From positions 310,001 through 374,000 of the forward strand of contig JADJVD010000005.1 in the NCBI GenBank assembly GCA_016716745.1: DNA of 64,000 nucleotides. Reading direction: 5' to 3'. Source of the stretch: Hyphomicrobiales bacterium (GTDB lineage Bacteria > Pseudomonadota > Alphaproteobacteria > Rhizobiales > Beijerinckiaceae). Position numbers and translations under genes: made by a program. The notes under the pieces were generated by a model that made no database searches, had not been told where the DNA came from, and saw only the letters and a list, made by a program, of their open reading frames with translations. Of this stretch, positions 44,508-55,500 are shown piece after piece; the first letter of the stretch is position 1, and every line of letters begins with the position of its first letter.

Positions 44508-45247
44508 CCGACGAACTCGACGCGACGCTTCGCGCGCGCTCGCCCGTCGAGCGGCTGCGCGCCATCCGGGCGGCTGTCTCGGGACGAATCGTCTTCACGA
44601 CCAGCCTCGGCCTCGAGGATCAGGCGCTGACGCATCTCATCGTCGAAAGCGGCGTCGATATGGAGATCGCCACGCTCGACACGGGCCGCCTGTTTCCGGA
44701 AAGCTATGTGGTGTGGCGCGAGACGGAGGCGCGTTACGGCCTGCGCATCCGCGCGCTCTATCCGCGTCACGATGCGCTCGAGGCGCTTGTCGCCGCGCAG
44801 GGCGTCGACGGCTTTTACGAGTCCGTCGCGGCGCGCAAGGCCTGTTGCGGGGCGCGAAAGGTCGAGCCGCTCGGCCGCGCGCTCGCGGGCGCGGCGGGCT
44901 GGGTCACGGGGCTGCGCGCCGATCAGTCCGCGGCGCGCGGCGAGGCGCGGCTCGCCGAGGCCAACGCGCAATATGGGCTCGTCAAGTTCAATCCTCTGAT
45001 CGACTGGAGTCGCGAGGCGGTTGCGGCGTTCGTCGCCGCGCATCGCGTGCCGGTCAATCCGCTGCATGACGCCGGGTTCCTGTCAATCGGCTGCGCGCCC
45101 TGCACGCGGGCGGTTGCGCCCGGCGAGCCGGAGCGGGCGGGGCGCTGGTGGTGGGAGGACGAGACGAAGAAGGAATGCGGCCTCCATGTCGACGCCGAGG
45201 GCCGGCTGCGCCGCGCCGAGCCGCTCGCCGAGGGGGCGGCGCCATGA
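44504..45247 (+). CDS. cysH: Adenylyl-sulfate (APS) reductase
   Basis: 247 residues. It has the double-cysteine pattern of [4Fe-4S] APS reductases: ACCGARKVEPL and CAPCTR, plus the catalytic ECGLH. TSLGLEDQALTHL and TGLRADQS are CysH signatures. It reduces APS to sulfite with thioredoxin or similar. This fits an operon with CysDN but no APS kinase. ATGA overlaps join it to DUF934 and cysD. Confidence 0.94.
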   Translation: MTDELDATLRARSPVERLRAIRAAVSGRIVFTTSLGLEDQALTHLIVESGVDMEIATLDTGRLFPESYVVWRETEARYGLRIRALYPRHDALEALVAAQGVDGFYESVAARKACCGARKVEPLGRALAGAAGWVTGLRADQSAARGEARLAEANAQYGLVKFNPLIDWSREAVAAFVAAHRVPVNPLHDAGFLSIGCAPCTRAVAPGEPERAGRWWWEDETKKECGLHVDAEGRLRRAEPLAEGAAP

Positions 45248-46146
45248 GCGCATTGACGCATCTCCAGCGGCTCGAGGCGGAGGCGATCTTCATCTTCCGC
45301 GAAGTCGTCGCGACGGCGCAGAAGCCCGTGCTGCTCTACTCGATCGGCAAGGACTCGGCCGTTCTCCTGCATCTGGCGCGCAAGGCCTTCTATCCCGGCA
45401 AGCCGCCATTTCCGTTGCTGCATGTCGATACGGGCTGGAAGTTTCGCGAGATGATCTCGTTCCGCGACGAGATCGTCGCGCGCTACGGTCTCGATCTCAT
45501 CGTGCATGTGAACGAGGAGGGCGCGCGCGCCGGGATCAATCCCATCGACTCCGGCTCCCAATTGCACACGGACGTGATGAAGACGGCCGCGCTGAAGCAG
45601 GCGCTCGACGCGCACGGCTTCGACGCGGCGTTCGGCGGGGCGCGGCGCGACGAGGAGAAGAGCCGCGCGAAGGAGCGGGTGTTCTCGCTGCGCTCGGCCG
45701 ATCATCGCTGGGATCCGAAGAATCAACGGCCCGAGCCTTGGGCGCTCTACAACACGCGCAAGCGGCCGGGCGAGAGCTTTCGCGTGTTCCCGTTGTCGAA
45801 CTGGACCGAGGCGGACGTCTGGGCCTACATCGCGCAGGAGGACATACCTGTCGTTCCGCTCTATTTCGCCAAGCCGCGACCGATCGTACGTCGGCATGGC
45901 GCGATGATCATGTGCGACGACGCGCGGCTGCAGCTGCTGCCAGGCGAAGTCCCGGAGACGCGCATGGTGCGCTTCCGGACGCTGGGCTGCTATCCGCTCA
46001 CTGGCGCAATCGACAGCGAGGCGGCGACGCTCGACGAGATCATCGCCGAAATGAACGCCTCGCGCGCCTCCGAGCGACAGGGGCGCCTCATCGACCATGA
46101 CGGCGCGGGCTCGATGGAAGCCAAGAAGCAGGAAGGCTATTTCTGA
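45244..46146 (+). CDS. cysD: Sulfate adenylyltransferase subunit 2
   Basis: 300 residues. The PP-loop SIGKDSAVLLHL (about 33-44) binds ATP. LLHVDTGWKFREMI, FGGARRDEEKSRAKER and LSNWTEADVWAYI are CysD hallmarks, and the C-terminal KKQEGYF is typical. With CysN it forms APS from sulfate and ATP, driven by GTP hydrolysis. Overlaps cysH (ATGA) and cysN (1 base). Confidence 0.95.
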   Translation: MSALTHLQRLEAEAIFIFREVVATAQKPVLLYSIGKDSAVLLHLARKAFYPGKPPFPLLHVDTGWKFREMISFRDEIVARYGLDLIVHVNEEGARAGINPIDSGSQLHTDVMKTAALKQALDAHGFDAAFGGARRDEEKSRAKERVFSLRSADHRWDPKNQRPEPWALYNTRKRPGESFRVFPLSNWTEADVWAYIAQEDIPVVPLYFAKPRPIVRRHGAMIMCDDARLQLLPGEVPETRMVRFRTLGCYPLTGAIDSEAATLDEIIAEMNASRASERQGRLIDHDGAGSMEAKKQEGYF

Positions 46147-47771
46147 TGGCGAGCGTCGCGCTTCAACGGGTCGAAGCCGCGCCCGCGCCGGGTCTTGCGC
46201 AAGCGGCGGGCCAGCGTTCGCTGCTGCGCTTCATCACCTGCGGGTCGGTCGACGACGGCAAGTCGACGCTGATCGGCCGCATCCTGTTCGAATGCGGGGC
46301 GGTGTTCGACGACCATCTCGATACGCTCGATCGCGAGTCGGGAAAATTCGGCACGACTGGCGGCGGCCGCGATTTCGCGCTGCTGGTTGACGGATTGTCG
46401 GCCGAGCGCGAACAGGGCATCACCATCGACGTCGCCTATCGCTACTTCTCGACGCCGAGGCGCTCTTTCATCGTTGCGGACACGCCGGGCCACGAGCAGT
46501 ACACGCGCAACATGGCGACGGGCGCCTCGACGGCCGATGTCGCGATCATCCTGGTCGACGCGCGCAAGGGTTTGCTGGCGCAGACGCGCCGGCACTCCTT
46601 CATCGTGTCGATGGTGGGGGTGAAGCACGTCATTGTCGCCGTCAACAAGATGGACCTCGTCGGCTTCGACGAGGCCACGTTCCGGCGCATCGAGGCCGCC
46701 TATCGCGCCGCAGTGTCAGGCCTCGGCTTTGCCAGCGTCACTTGCGTGCCCGTCTCGGCGCGCGAGGGCGACAATCTCACGACGCAGTCCTTGCGGATGC
46801 GGTGGCATCGCGGCGCGCCGCTGCTGTCGCTTCTCGAGACGATCGACGTGGAGCCGCAGGACGCCGGCGAGGCGGCATTCGCCATGCCCGTGCAGTGGGT
46901 GAACCGTCCGACCGCCGACTTCCGCGGTTTTTCCGGCGCCATCGCGATGGGCGCGATTGCCGTCGGCGACGCGGTTTCGGCGCTGCCCTCGCGGCGCGAG
47001 AGCCGCGTCGCGCGCATCGTCACGGCGGATGGCGATCTTCAGCGCGCCTCGGCCGGGCAGGCGGTGACGATCGTCCTGACGGACGAGGTGGACCTGTCGC
47101 GCGGCGATGTGCTCGCCGGCGCCCGTCCCGGTCGTTCGCGCGTCGGCGTCCGCACGCGCGTCGAGATCACGGCGCGCCTGCTCGTCACAGGCGAGCGCCG
47201 CATCCGTCCGGGCGCGGATTTCATCATCCGTCTCGGCGCGGCGCAGGCGACCGCGACCGTCGTCGCCCTCGACCACGCCGTCGACGTGGAGAGCTACGCC
47301 GAGATCGCGACGACCGAGCTCGGGCTCAACGCCATCGGCGCGGTGACGCTGCGGTTCGACAGGCCGCTGGTGTTGACCGACTATGCGGGCGGACCGGCTC
47401 TCGGCGGCTTCATCCTGATCGACCGGCGCACGAACGAGACCGCCGCATTCGGCTTCGTCGGCGGCGATCCGGCGCCGAAGCCTGCCGCAGAGACGCGCGA
47501 TGCGCGGCGCGCGGTGATCGAGACGTTGCTCGGCCCCGGAACCGCGGACTCGCCGCGCGCGGCCTGGATGTCGGCGAGCAAGAGGCTGTTTTCCGGCGCG
47601 CTCGTCGGCGCCGGCGTGTTCGCCTTGTCCGGCGCGGGCGCGCTCGCCTTCGCGGCCGCGCTCGGCGATGTCGCGTTGCGTCCGCTCGCGCGCGCGGCGC
47701 ATGACGCGATCTGGGAGAAGGCGGCGGCGCGGCGTCTCGAGGAGCCGTCGCTCGACGGGGGCGGCATTTGA
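46146..47771 (+). CDS. cysN: Sulfate adenylyltransferase subunit 1 with a C-terminal hydrophobic extension
   Basis: 541 residues. EF-Tu-like G motifs: GSVDDGKST (33-41), DTPGHEQY, NKMD. Domains 2 and 3 extend to about residue 425. In place of the APS kinase (CysC) found in some fusions, the tail (about 455-541) holds ASKRLFSGALVGAGVFALSG and ends with a charged EKAAARR segment, resembling DUF2061-type membrane tails on some alphaproteobacterial CysN proteins. It may anchor the sulfurylase at the membrane. Supplies APS to CysH. Confidence 0.92.
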   Translation: MASVALQRVEAAPAPGLAQAAGQRSLLRFITCGSVDDGKSTLIGRILFECGAVFDDHLDTLDRESGKFGTTGGGRDFALLVDGLSAEREQGITIDVAYRYFSTPRRSFIVADTPGHEQYTRNMATGASTADVAIILVDARKGLLAQTRRHSFIVSMVGVKHVIVAVNKMDLVGFDEATFRRIEAAYRAAVSGLGFASVTCVPVSAREGDNLTTQSLRMRWHRGAPLLSLLETIDVEPQDAGEAAFAMPVQWVNRPTADFRGFSGAIAMGAIAVGDAVSALPSRRESRVARIVTADGDLQRASAGQAVTIVLTDEVDLSRGDVLAGARPGRSRVGVRTRVEITARLLVTGERRIRPGADFIIRLGAAQATATVVALDHAVDVESYAEIATTELGLNAIGAVTLRFDRPLVLTDYAGGPALGGFILIDRRTNETAAFGFVGGDPAPKPAAETRDARRAVIETLLGPGTADSPRAAWMSASKRLFSGALVGAGVFALSGAGALAFAAALGDVALRPLARAAHDAIWEKAAARRLEEPSLDGGGI

Positions 47772-49279
47772 GCGAGCCCGGCGCGGCGGGGGAAGAACCG
47801 GCCGCGCAGGATGGCGGCGAAGATCGACGCAGGCCCGAGCCGAGCGCGCCCCCGCGCATCGGCCCGCTGGCGACATTGCCTGTTTTTCTGCGGCTCGACG
47901 GCCAACGCGCCGTGCTGGCCGGCGCGTCCGACGCGGCGCTCTGGAAGGCGGAACTGATCGCCGCCGCCGGCGCCGATCTGCACGTCTTCGCGGAGGATTT
48001 TGGCCCGGCCTTCGTCGAGCTTCGCAACGCTCCGCCGGCCGGGCGCGTCACGCTGCATCGGCGGGGCTGGACGCCGGGCGATCTGAGCGGCGCGGCGATC
48101 GCCGTCGCGGACATCGAGCATGCGGACGAGGCGGCGCGCTTCGTCGAGGCCGCGCGCGAAGCGGGCGCGACGTGGAACGTGATCGACCGGCCCGCCTTCT
48201 GCGCGTTCCAGTTCGGCGCGATCGTCAATCGTTCGCCGCTCGTCGTGGCGATCTCGACGGATGGGGCTGCGCCCGTGTTCGGCCAGGCGGTGCGCGCGCG
48301 CATCGAGGCGATCCTGCCGGCGGCGCTGGCGCGCTGGGCGCAGGCGGCGCGCGACTGGCGCCCGGCCGTGCAGGCGCGTCGGCTTGCCCTGACCGCGCGG
48401 CGGCGATTCTGGGAGAGCTTCGCGCGGCGGGCGCTCGCCGAACCAGCGCGCGCGCCCGTCGACGCCGATCGCGACGCGCTTCTCGCTGATCTCGATCGCG
48501 TCGCGAACGCTCCGGCGCGCGGACGCGTTTTGCTGGTCGGGGCAGGGCCGGGGGATCCCGAGTTGCTGACCCTGAGGGCGGTGCGCGCTTTGCAGGCGGC
48601 GGACGTCATCCTGTTCGACGATCTGGTCTGCGAGGCCGTGCTCGATCTCGGCCGGCGCGAGGCGCGGCGCATCCGCGTCGGCAAGCGAGGGCATGGACCG
48701 TCCTGCCGGCAGAGCGAGATCTGCGATCTCGTCGTGGCGCTCGCGCGCGAGGGCAAGACGGTGGTTCGGCTGAAGAGCGGCGACCCGGGCGTCTTCGGCC
48801 GCGCCAGCGAAGAGCTGGCGGCGTGTCGCGCGGCGGGCGTCGAGGCCTCCATCGTTCCCGGCGTCAGCGCCGCGCAGGGCGCGGCGGCCTCGCTCGGCCT
48901 GTCGCTGACCGAGCGGGCGACGGCGCGGCGGGTGCAATTCGTCACCGGCCACGGACAGGACGGCGCATTGCCGCGCGATCTCGACTGGAGCGCCATCGCC
49001 GATCCCAAGGCGACGACCGCGATCTACATGCCCCGTCGCTCGCTGGCCGAATTTCGCGACGGCGCGCTGGCCGCCGGGCTGCCCGCGCAAACCCCGGCCG
49101 TCGCCATCGTCAACGCGACGCGGCCCGACGAAATCAGCGTCGCGGCGCCGATCGGCGATCTGCCCGAGCGCCTCGCGCGCGCGCGCATCGAAGGCCCAAT
49201 GCTGGTGATCGTCGGGGCGGTGGCGGGCGCTGTTCGCGCGGCGGACGACGGCGCCGGCGGCCCATCCCGTCCGTTCTGA
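47768..49279 (+). CDS. cysG: Siroheme synthase (uroporphyrinogen methyltransferase with NAD-dependent dehydrogenase domain)
   Basis: 503 residues. The TTG at 47768 is chosen because it overlaps the cysN stop (TTGA) and no nearby in-frame ATG fits. The N-terminal domain (about 35-230) is the Met8-like NAD-binding dehydrogenase/chelatase (LRLDGQRAVLAGASDAALWKA). The C-terminal domain (about 255-485) is the SAM methyltransferase with VGAGPGDPELLTLRA, RLKSGDPGVFGRA and GVSAAQGAAASLG. It makes the siroheme that CysI needs. Last gene of the sulfate operon. Confidence 0.93.
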   Translation: MSEPGAAGEEPAAQDGGEDRRRPEPSAPPRIGPLATLPVFLRLDGQRAVLAGASDAALWKAELIAAAGADLHVFAEDFGPAFVELRNAPPAGRVTLHRRGWTPGDLSGAAIAVADIEHADEAARFVEAAREAGATWNVIDRPAFCAFQFGAIVNRSPLVVAISTDGAAPVFGQAVRARIEAILPAALARWAQAARDWRPAVQARRLALTARRRFWESFARRALAEPARAPVDADRDALLADLDRVANAPARGRVLLVGAGPGDPELLTLRAVRALQAADVILFDDLVCEAVLDLGRREARRIRVGKRGHGPSCRQSEICDLVVALAREGKTVVRLKSGDPGVFGRASEELAACRAAGVEASIVPGVSAAQGAAASLGLSLTERATARRVQFVTGHGQDGALPRDLDWSAIADPKATTAIYMPRRSLAEFRDGALAAGLPAQTPAVAIVNATRPDEISVAAPIGDLPERLARARIEGPMLVIVGAVAGAVRAADDGAGGPSRPF

Positions 49280-49549
49280 CCCACCGCCTGCGTCGCTCTC
49301 CGGCGCGCCGGACGCACGCTCGCTCCGCTCGGCGGGCGGACGCGACCGCGGCGCTGTGAACCTTTCGCACAGTTAGCGGCTAACTATTCTACGTGATTGA
49401 TTCTAGATGGAAAAATATACGTCATAAATGACGGCGCATAAATGTTTATATTCTATATTGAAGAGCTCTTGACGAGGCGAACCAAGATATCATTCACTAA
49501 TAAATGATTATCGAGCGCAAATTGCGGTCGTCACGCTTGGGAGAATACC
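49280..49549 (+). promoter_or_regulatory. AT-rich promoter region of the giant RTX gene
   Basis: 270 bases, with a sharp drop in G+C from about 49370 against all flanking DNA. Palindromes: GTTAGC-G-GCTAAC (49372-49384) and CGTCAT-AA-ATGACG (49420-49433). A TTGACG at 49469-49474 and TATCAT at 49488 are too close (13 bases) for a good sigma-70 pair. GGGAGA precedes the ATG at 49550. The region probably binds regulators of adhesin expression. Confidence 0.6.
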
Positions 49550-52500
49550 ATGAACGCACCGGTTGTCGGCGCTGGCGCTTTTTCTGCCGGAATTGTTGAA
49601 GATTCCACAACGTATTCAGCGACTAGCAGTTTCTTTTTCTCGGACGAGAATGCGGGCCAATCGCACGACGTGGCGATCGAATTCGCGTTGGCCACCCACT
49701 CCGGCCTGACCGGCGGCCCGATCTTGACCGCTCCGCTGGGCACATTGACCGCCTTCGTCACCGACGGGGCGACCGGCGTCGGCGACACGGGCACGGTGCA
49801 GTGGACCTACACGGTCGACAATACCGCGCTGCAATATCTCGGCGAGGGCGACACCAGGGTCGAGACCTTCAACCTGATCCTGTTCGACAGCGGCGGCCAG
49901 CAGGTCACGCAGACGATCACGATCACCCTGACGGGCGCGAACGACGCGCCGAGCATCACCGGCGCAGTGGCGACAGGCGCGGCGACGGAGGTTGCGGGCG
50001 ACTCCTCGGCGCAGAACCTTGACCCCATCACGGGCAGCCTCACCGTCTCCGACGCCGACGTCGGCGATGTGTTGACGGGTGAGATCGTCGGCGATCCGGT
50101 CGTAAAGATCGGAACGACGACCATCACGCTGCCCGCAGGCGCGGAACCGCTGACCGCCGCTGGCGCGCTCAGCTTCGGCGCCGCGACCACCAATGGAAGC
50201 TCGACGACGCTCGGCTGGACCTACGATCCCGGCGCGGCCGATCTCGATTTCCTCGCCGCGGGCGAGCAGCTGACGATCACCTACACGGTGCGGGTCTCCG
50301 ACGGGACGACGACGACCGGCACGCAGAACATCGTCATCACCATCACCGGAACGAATGACGGGCCGGTCAGCACGGGCGGCGTCGTCGACGGCGCGCTCGC
50401 GGAGACCGCGGCGTCCACCGGCGCGCAGACGCTCGCCGCGACGGGATCTTTCACCGCGACCGATCTCGACGCCTCGGACACGTTGACGGCCGCCGCCGGC
50501 TCGCCGACGGCGACATGGAGCAACATGACCTCGACGGAGAGCATGGCGGGCGTGATCGCCGCTCTGTCGCAGTCTCTCACGCTGACGCCGACCTTCGACG
50601 CGGAGACCAACACGCTGACGGTCGGCTGGTCCTATGACGCCGCCGTCAACATCGACGCGCTGGCCGCCGGCGAGACGATCACGCTCGTCTACCCCGTGAC
50701 GATCACGGATTCGACGGACGCAACAACCTCGCGCGACGTCACCATCGTCATCACCGGCACGAACGACGCCCCGACGATTTCCGCGGCGACCGACGTGGCG
50801 GAAACCTTCGCGGAAGCTGCGAGCGGGACGCAGACTCTGTCCACGACGGGCTCCTTCGTCGCGACCGATCTCGACCGCACCGACACGCTGACGGCTATAG
50901 CCGGAACCGCCATGGCTGCCTGGAGCGGGGGCGCAATCCCGACCTCCGCGCAGGATCAGGTGAATGCGCTCATCGCGTCCGGCGCGTTCGGCCTTACGCC
51001 GAGCTACGACGCCGCAACCAATGAACTGTCGATCGGCTGGACCTATGACATTACGGCCGCCGATCTCAACTGGCTCGGCGATGGCGAGACGTTGACGCTC
51101 ACCTTCCCGGTCACCGTCTCCGACGGCCAAGGCGGCTCCGTCACGCAGACTGTCGTCATCACTCTGACCGGCGCCAACGATGCGCCGACGATTTCCAGCT
51201 TCGCCGCGACTGCGACGAACGAGGACGCGAGCGCAGTCTCGATCGACCTGACGCAAGGCGCCGCTGACGTGGACGGCGACCTCGTGTTCTTCGCCATCGA
51301 AAGCGAAAGCGTCACATCGTCGAACGAGTCGCGCGAGGTCGAATACACGATTGAAGGCAATTCGATCACCATCGACCCTGCGCAGTTCAACGATCTCGAC
51401 GCCGATCAGAGCGAGACGATCACCATCACATATGCGGTGACGGACGGAACCGCCACGACGCCGAACACCGTGACGCTGCTCGTCCAGGGACAGAACGACC
51501 TCGCCACCATTACGGTCGCGCCCGTCGCCGACGTCACAGAGACGGACACGAGTGCGCCGGTCACCATCGACATCGCCTCACTGGTGACGATCACGGACGA
51601 CGACGCGCAGGACGAGGCGGCGCCGACCAAATATGTGGCCGACAGCGGCGTCGTCACCACCGCCTCCACCCTGTCGCCGCCCTCCGGCACGCTGCTGGAG
51701 CGCGTCACGCTGGCGAACGGCGTGGTCTCCTACGACCGCGCCGACTTCAACTGGCTCGACGACGGCGAGAGCGTCACCTACACGGTGACGTTCGACGCGC
51801 AATCCGGCGACGACGCTGTGCAGCCGCAGAGCTTCACCTTCACCGTCACCGGCCAGAACGACGCGCCGACCATCTCTGCCATTTCCGCCGGTCCGATTAC
51901 CGAGGACGCCGCCAACCCCTTCTCGATCAATCTCCTCGCCGGCGCCGCCGACGTTGACGGCGACACCGTGAGTTTCGGCTCGCTGACCAGCGTGGTCTCC
52001 AGCAATGGCGCGCGAACCGTCGCGGCGTCCGCCGACGCCAACGGCGTGCTGACGCTCGATCCCGCCCAGTTCAACGATCTCGCCATCGGCGAGAGCGAGA
52101 CGGTGACGGTCACCTACACGATCACCGACGGCACGACGCCGGTGACGAACACGGCGACATTCACCGTGCAGGGCCAGAACGACGGGCCGACGCTTGTCGG
52201 AACCATCGCGGCACCGACCGCCTATGCGGACCCGACGACGCCGTTGACGACCGCGGGCGCCAACAGCACGACCGACATTCTGTTCGCGGCGACGGGAAGC
52301 GGCTCGCAGGGCACGCGCGGCGGCACGATCACGTTCACCGACGCGGACGCGACGGATTCGCTCGGCCTCGGGGCCGCAGCGCATAACGGCGCCGCCGTCG
52401 TCGCGGCGGACATCCACGCCATTCGTGCGGCGGCGACGTTCACGTATACGAATGCAAGCGGGACGTTCACGTCCACCGGGCTGAACGCCAATCTGACGCC

Positions 52501-55500
52501 GGCGAACGGGACGATTCCGACCACCGGCGCGCTGACGGTCGGCGATCGCGCCGACATCCTCAACGCCTTCGACATCAACAGCGCGACCTACGACGCCGCC
52601 ACCAACCAGCTCAGCGTCGTCTGGAGCTTCGACAATACGAGCACCGGCTCCACGGGCATCGCCAGGATCACCGTCGACAACGATACGACTGCGGGTCTCC
52701 CGCCGACGGTCGGCTCCGTCGACGCCGACTGGCTCGCCGCCGGCGAGACGCTGGTCGTCACTTTCCCCATCACGGTGTCGGACGGGCATGGCGGCGAGGT
52801 GACTGCGAATGTGCCGATCACCTTCACCGGCACGAACGACAATCCGACGGGAACGCAGGCGCGAACGCTGTTCCTCAACGAGGGCGGCGGCGGCGCGCGT
52901 TTCACTAACCCTTCGACTGGCACGCTCGTCGACAATAATCCGGCCAGCGCCGGCGCCGACAACGGATTCGCGAGCGGCACGCATACGGTGCGCGTCGATG
53001 ACGGGACGACGTCGGACAATCAGGCTCAGCGCATCAGCTTCAACGATACGGATCGCACCGACGTCTCGCATTCGCTCGCCGCGACGGCGGTGGCGACGAC
53101 GAGTGGCGCGTTCGGCGCCGGGGGGCTGCCTTCGTTGGAGACCGCGCTCGGTTGGCTCACGCCCAGCCTGACCCAGCGCGCCGCCGGCGGGAATGGCCAG
53201 ATCAACTGGAGCTTCGTCGCGCCCGACTCGGCGTTCGACTATCTCGGCGCGGGCGACACGCTCGTCCTCACCTATCAGTTGAACGTGACCGACGGCAGCC
53301 TGTCGACGACCGGAGCGGGGCGCACGGTGACCGTCACCGTCACAGGCCAGAACGACGGACCGGCGCTGGCAGCAATTACGCCGCCCGACGCCGTGGCGGA
53401 AAGCGCCGGCGATTCGTCGACGCAGGACATCGCCGCCATCAGCGGAACACTGAGCGTGGACGACAAGGACGTCGGCGACGTTCTCACCGCCTCGATCGTC
53501 GGCTCCCCCGTCGTCAAGCTCGACGGCGGGAGCTACACGCTTCCAAGTGGCGCGTCCGCCCTGGCGAACGCCCTCACCTTCGCGGCGGGCGCCAGCAATG
53601 GCGGCGCCGCTCTGGTCAACTGGACCTATGATCCGTCGGCCGTCGATCTTGATTTCCTGGCGGCGGGCGAGACGCTCACGCTCACCTACACGATCACGGT
53701 GAACGACGGGACGACCGACACCGGCACGCAAGAGCTGACGATCTCGATCACTGGCACGAACGACGCGCCCGTGATCACAGCCAACGAGGGCGGCGACTCG
53801 GCTGCGCTGGGCGAGACTGACGAAGGTCTTGGCGCCACTGGCGAACTGATTCTCGCCGATGCAGACCCCTCCGACACGCTGTCGGCCTCTGTCGCGAGCG
53901 TCGTGCTTGCGGGCGCGAACCTTGGCGGTTTGATCTCGGCCGACGTGCTCGGCTTCCTGACGCTCGATCCGACGACCGGAATCGCGGGCGACGGAGCGGG
54001 AACACCGGTCGGCTGGACCTTCAACTCCGACTTGCAGGCGTTCAACTTCCTCGCCGTCGGCCAGACGCTGACGCTGACCTATCAGGTGCAGGCGACCGAC
54101 GACAGCGGAGCGACCAACAACAGCGGGACGCACGACGTCGTCATCACCATCACCGGCACGAATGACGGGCCGGTCGCGACGAACGACACGGCGGGCGGAA
54201 CCGGCGCCGAGGTCTACGAGACGGCGACGCTGACGGTCGCGTCCGGGGAGGGCGTGCTCGCCAACGACAGTGATGTCGACGATGCGATCTCGGTGACGAA
54301 GATCGCCTTCGGCGAAACGGAGCAGACCGTCGCAACCGGCGCCCCCGGCGTCATCGCCGGCGCCTATGGCACGCTGACGCTCAACGCCGACGGCTCCTAC
54401 AGCTACGCCGCCAACGCCAACCCGCTCGCGCTGGGCGAGACGGCGATGGACACCTTCACCTACACGGTGACGGACCTCGCAGGCGAATCGACGACCGCCA
54501 CGCTCGCCATCACCGTGACGGGCCAGAACGACACGCCGACGCTGTCGGCCACTACGTCGAGCGGCAGCGTCGACGAGATTGTTGGCGCGACCGGCTCGGC
54601 CGTGGTCCACACCGCCACCGGCTCCTTCACGGTCGGCGACGTCGACAACGGCGCCTCGCTGACCGCGACGTCCGCGCTGAGCAGTCACGTCATCGCCGGG
54701 GCCGTCGCCTCGCAGGCGCAACTCGACGCGCTCGCCGCCCTGGAGAGCAAGTTCAGCCTGTCGAGCGCAACGCCGGCTGTTGACTCGACTCTGACCTGGA
54801 CCTTCGCGCCGACTGACGCCGATCTCGACTTCCTGCGCAACGGCCAGACGGCGACGCTCGTCTTCACGATCACGGTCGCCGACAGTTTCGGCGGCGCTGC
54901 CGAACACACCGTAACGCTAACCTTGACGGGGCAGAACGACGCCGTGTCGATCCTCGCTGACGGCGATGGCGCGGGCGAGGTGACCGAAGACGCCACGACT
55001 CCGACTCTCAGCGACAGCGGGACCTTCCAGTTCCGCGACGCCGACCTGTCGAGCAATTTCGTGACCGTAATTCCGGGCGCGGGCAACACGCTCGGCGGCG
55101 AGCTGACCACGATCTCCGCGCTGGTGGAAGGCGCACCCGCCGACCGCGATGTCACCTGGACCTACAACCTCGCCAACTCGGCGACGCAGTATCTTGGCGC
55201 CGGCGAGACGGCGAACGAGACGTTCACCGTGCGCGTGCTGGATTCGGTCTCTGGCGGCTACGGCGATCAGGCGGTGACCATCACCGTCCATGGCGCCAAT
55301 GACGGGCCGGAGGTGACGATCGGCGAAGGCTCCGCCGCAGCGAATGTGTCGGAGTCGAACGCCGGCCTCACGGCGGACGGGGCCTTCACCGTCACGGATG
55401 TGGATCTCAACGACGCCGTCACCGCGTCGGTCGCCGGCGTGAGCACAAGCGGCACTTACGCCGGCGCGCTTCCGTCCGACCTTGAGTCCATGCTCAGCGT

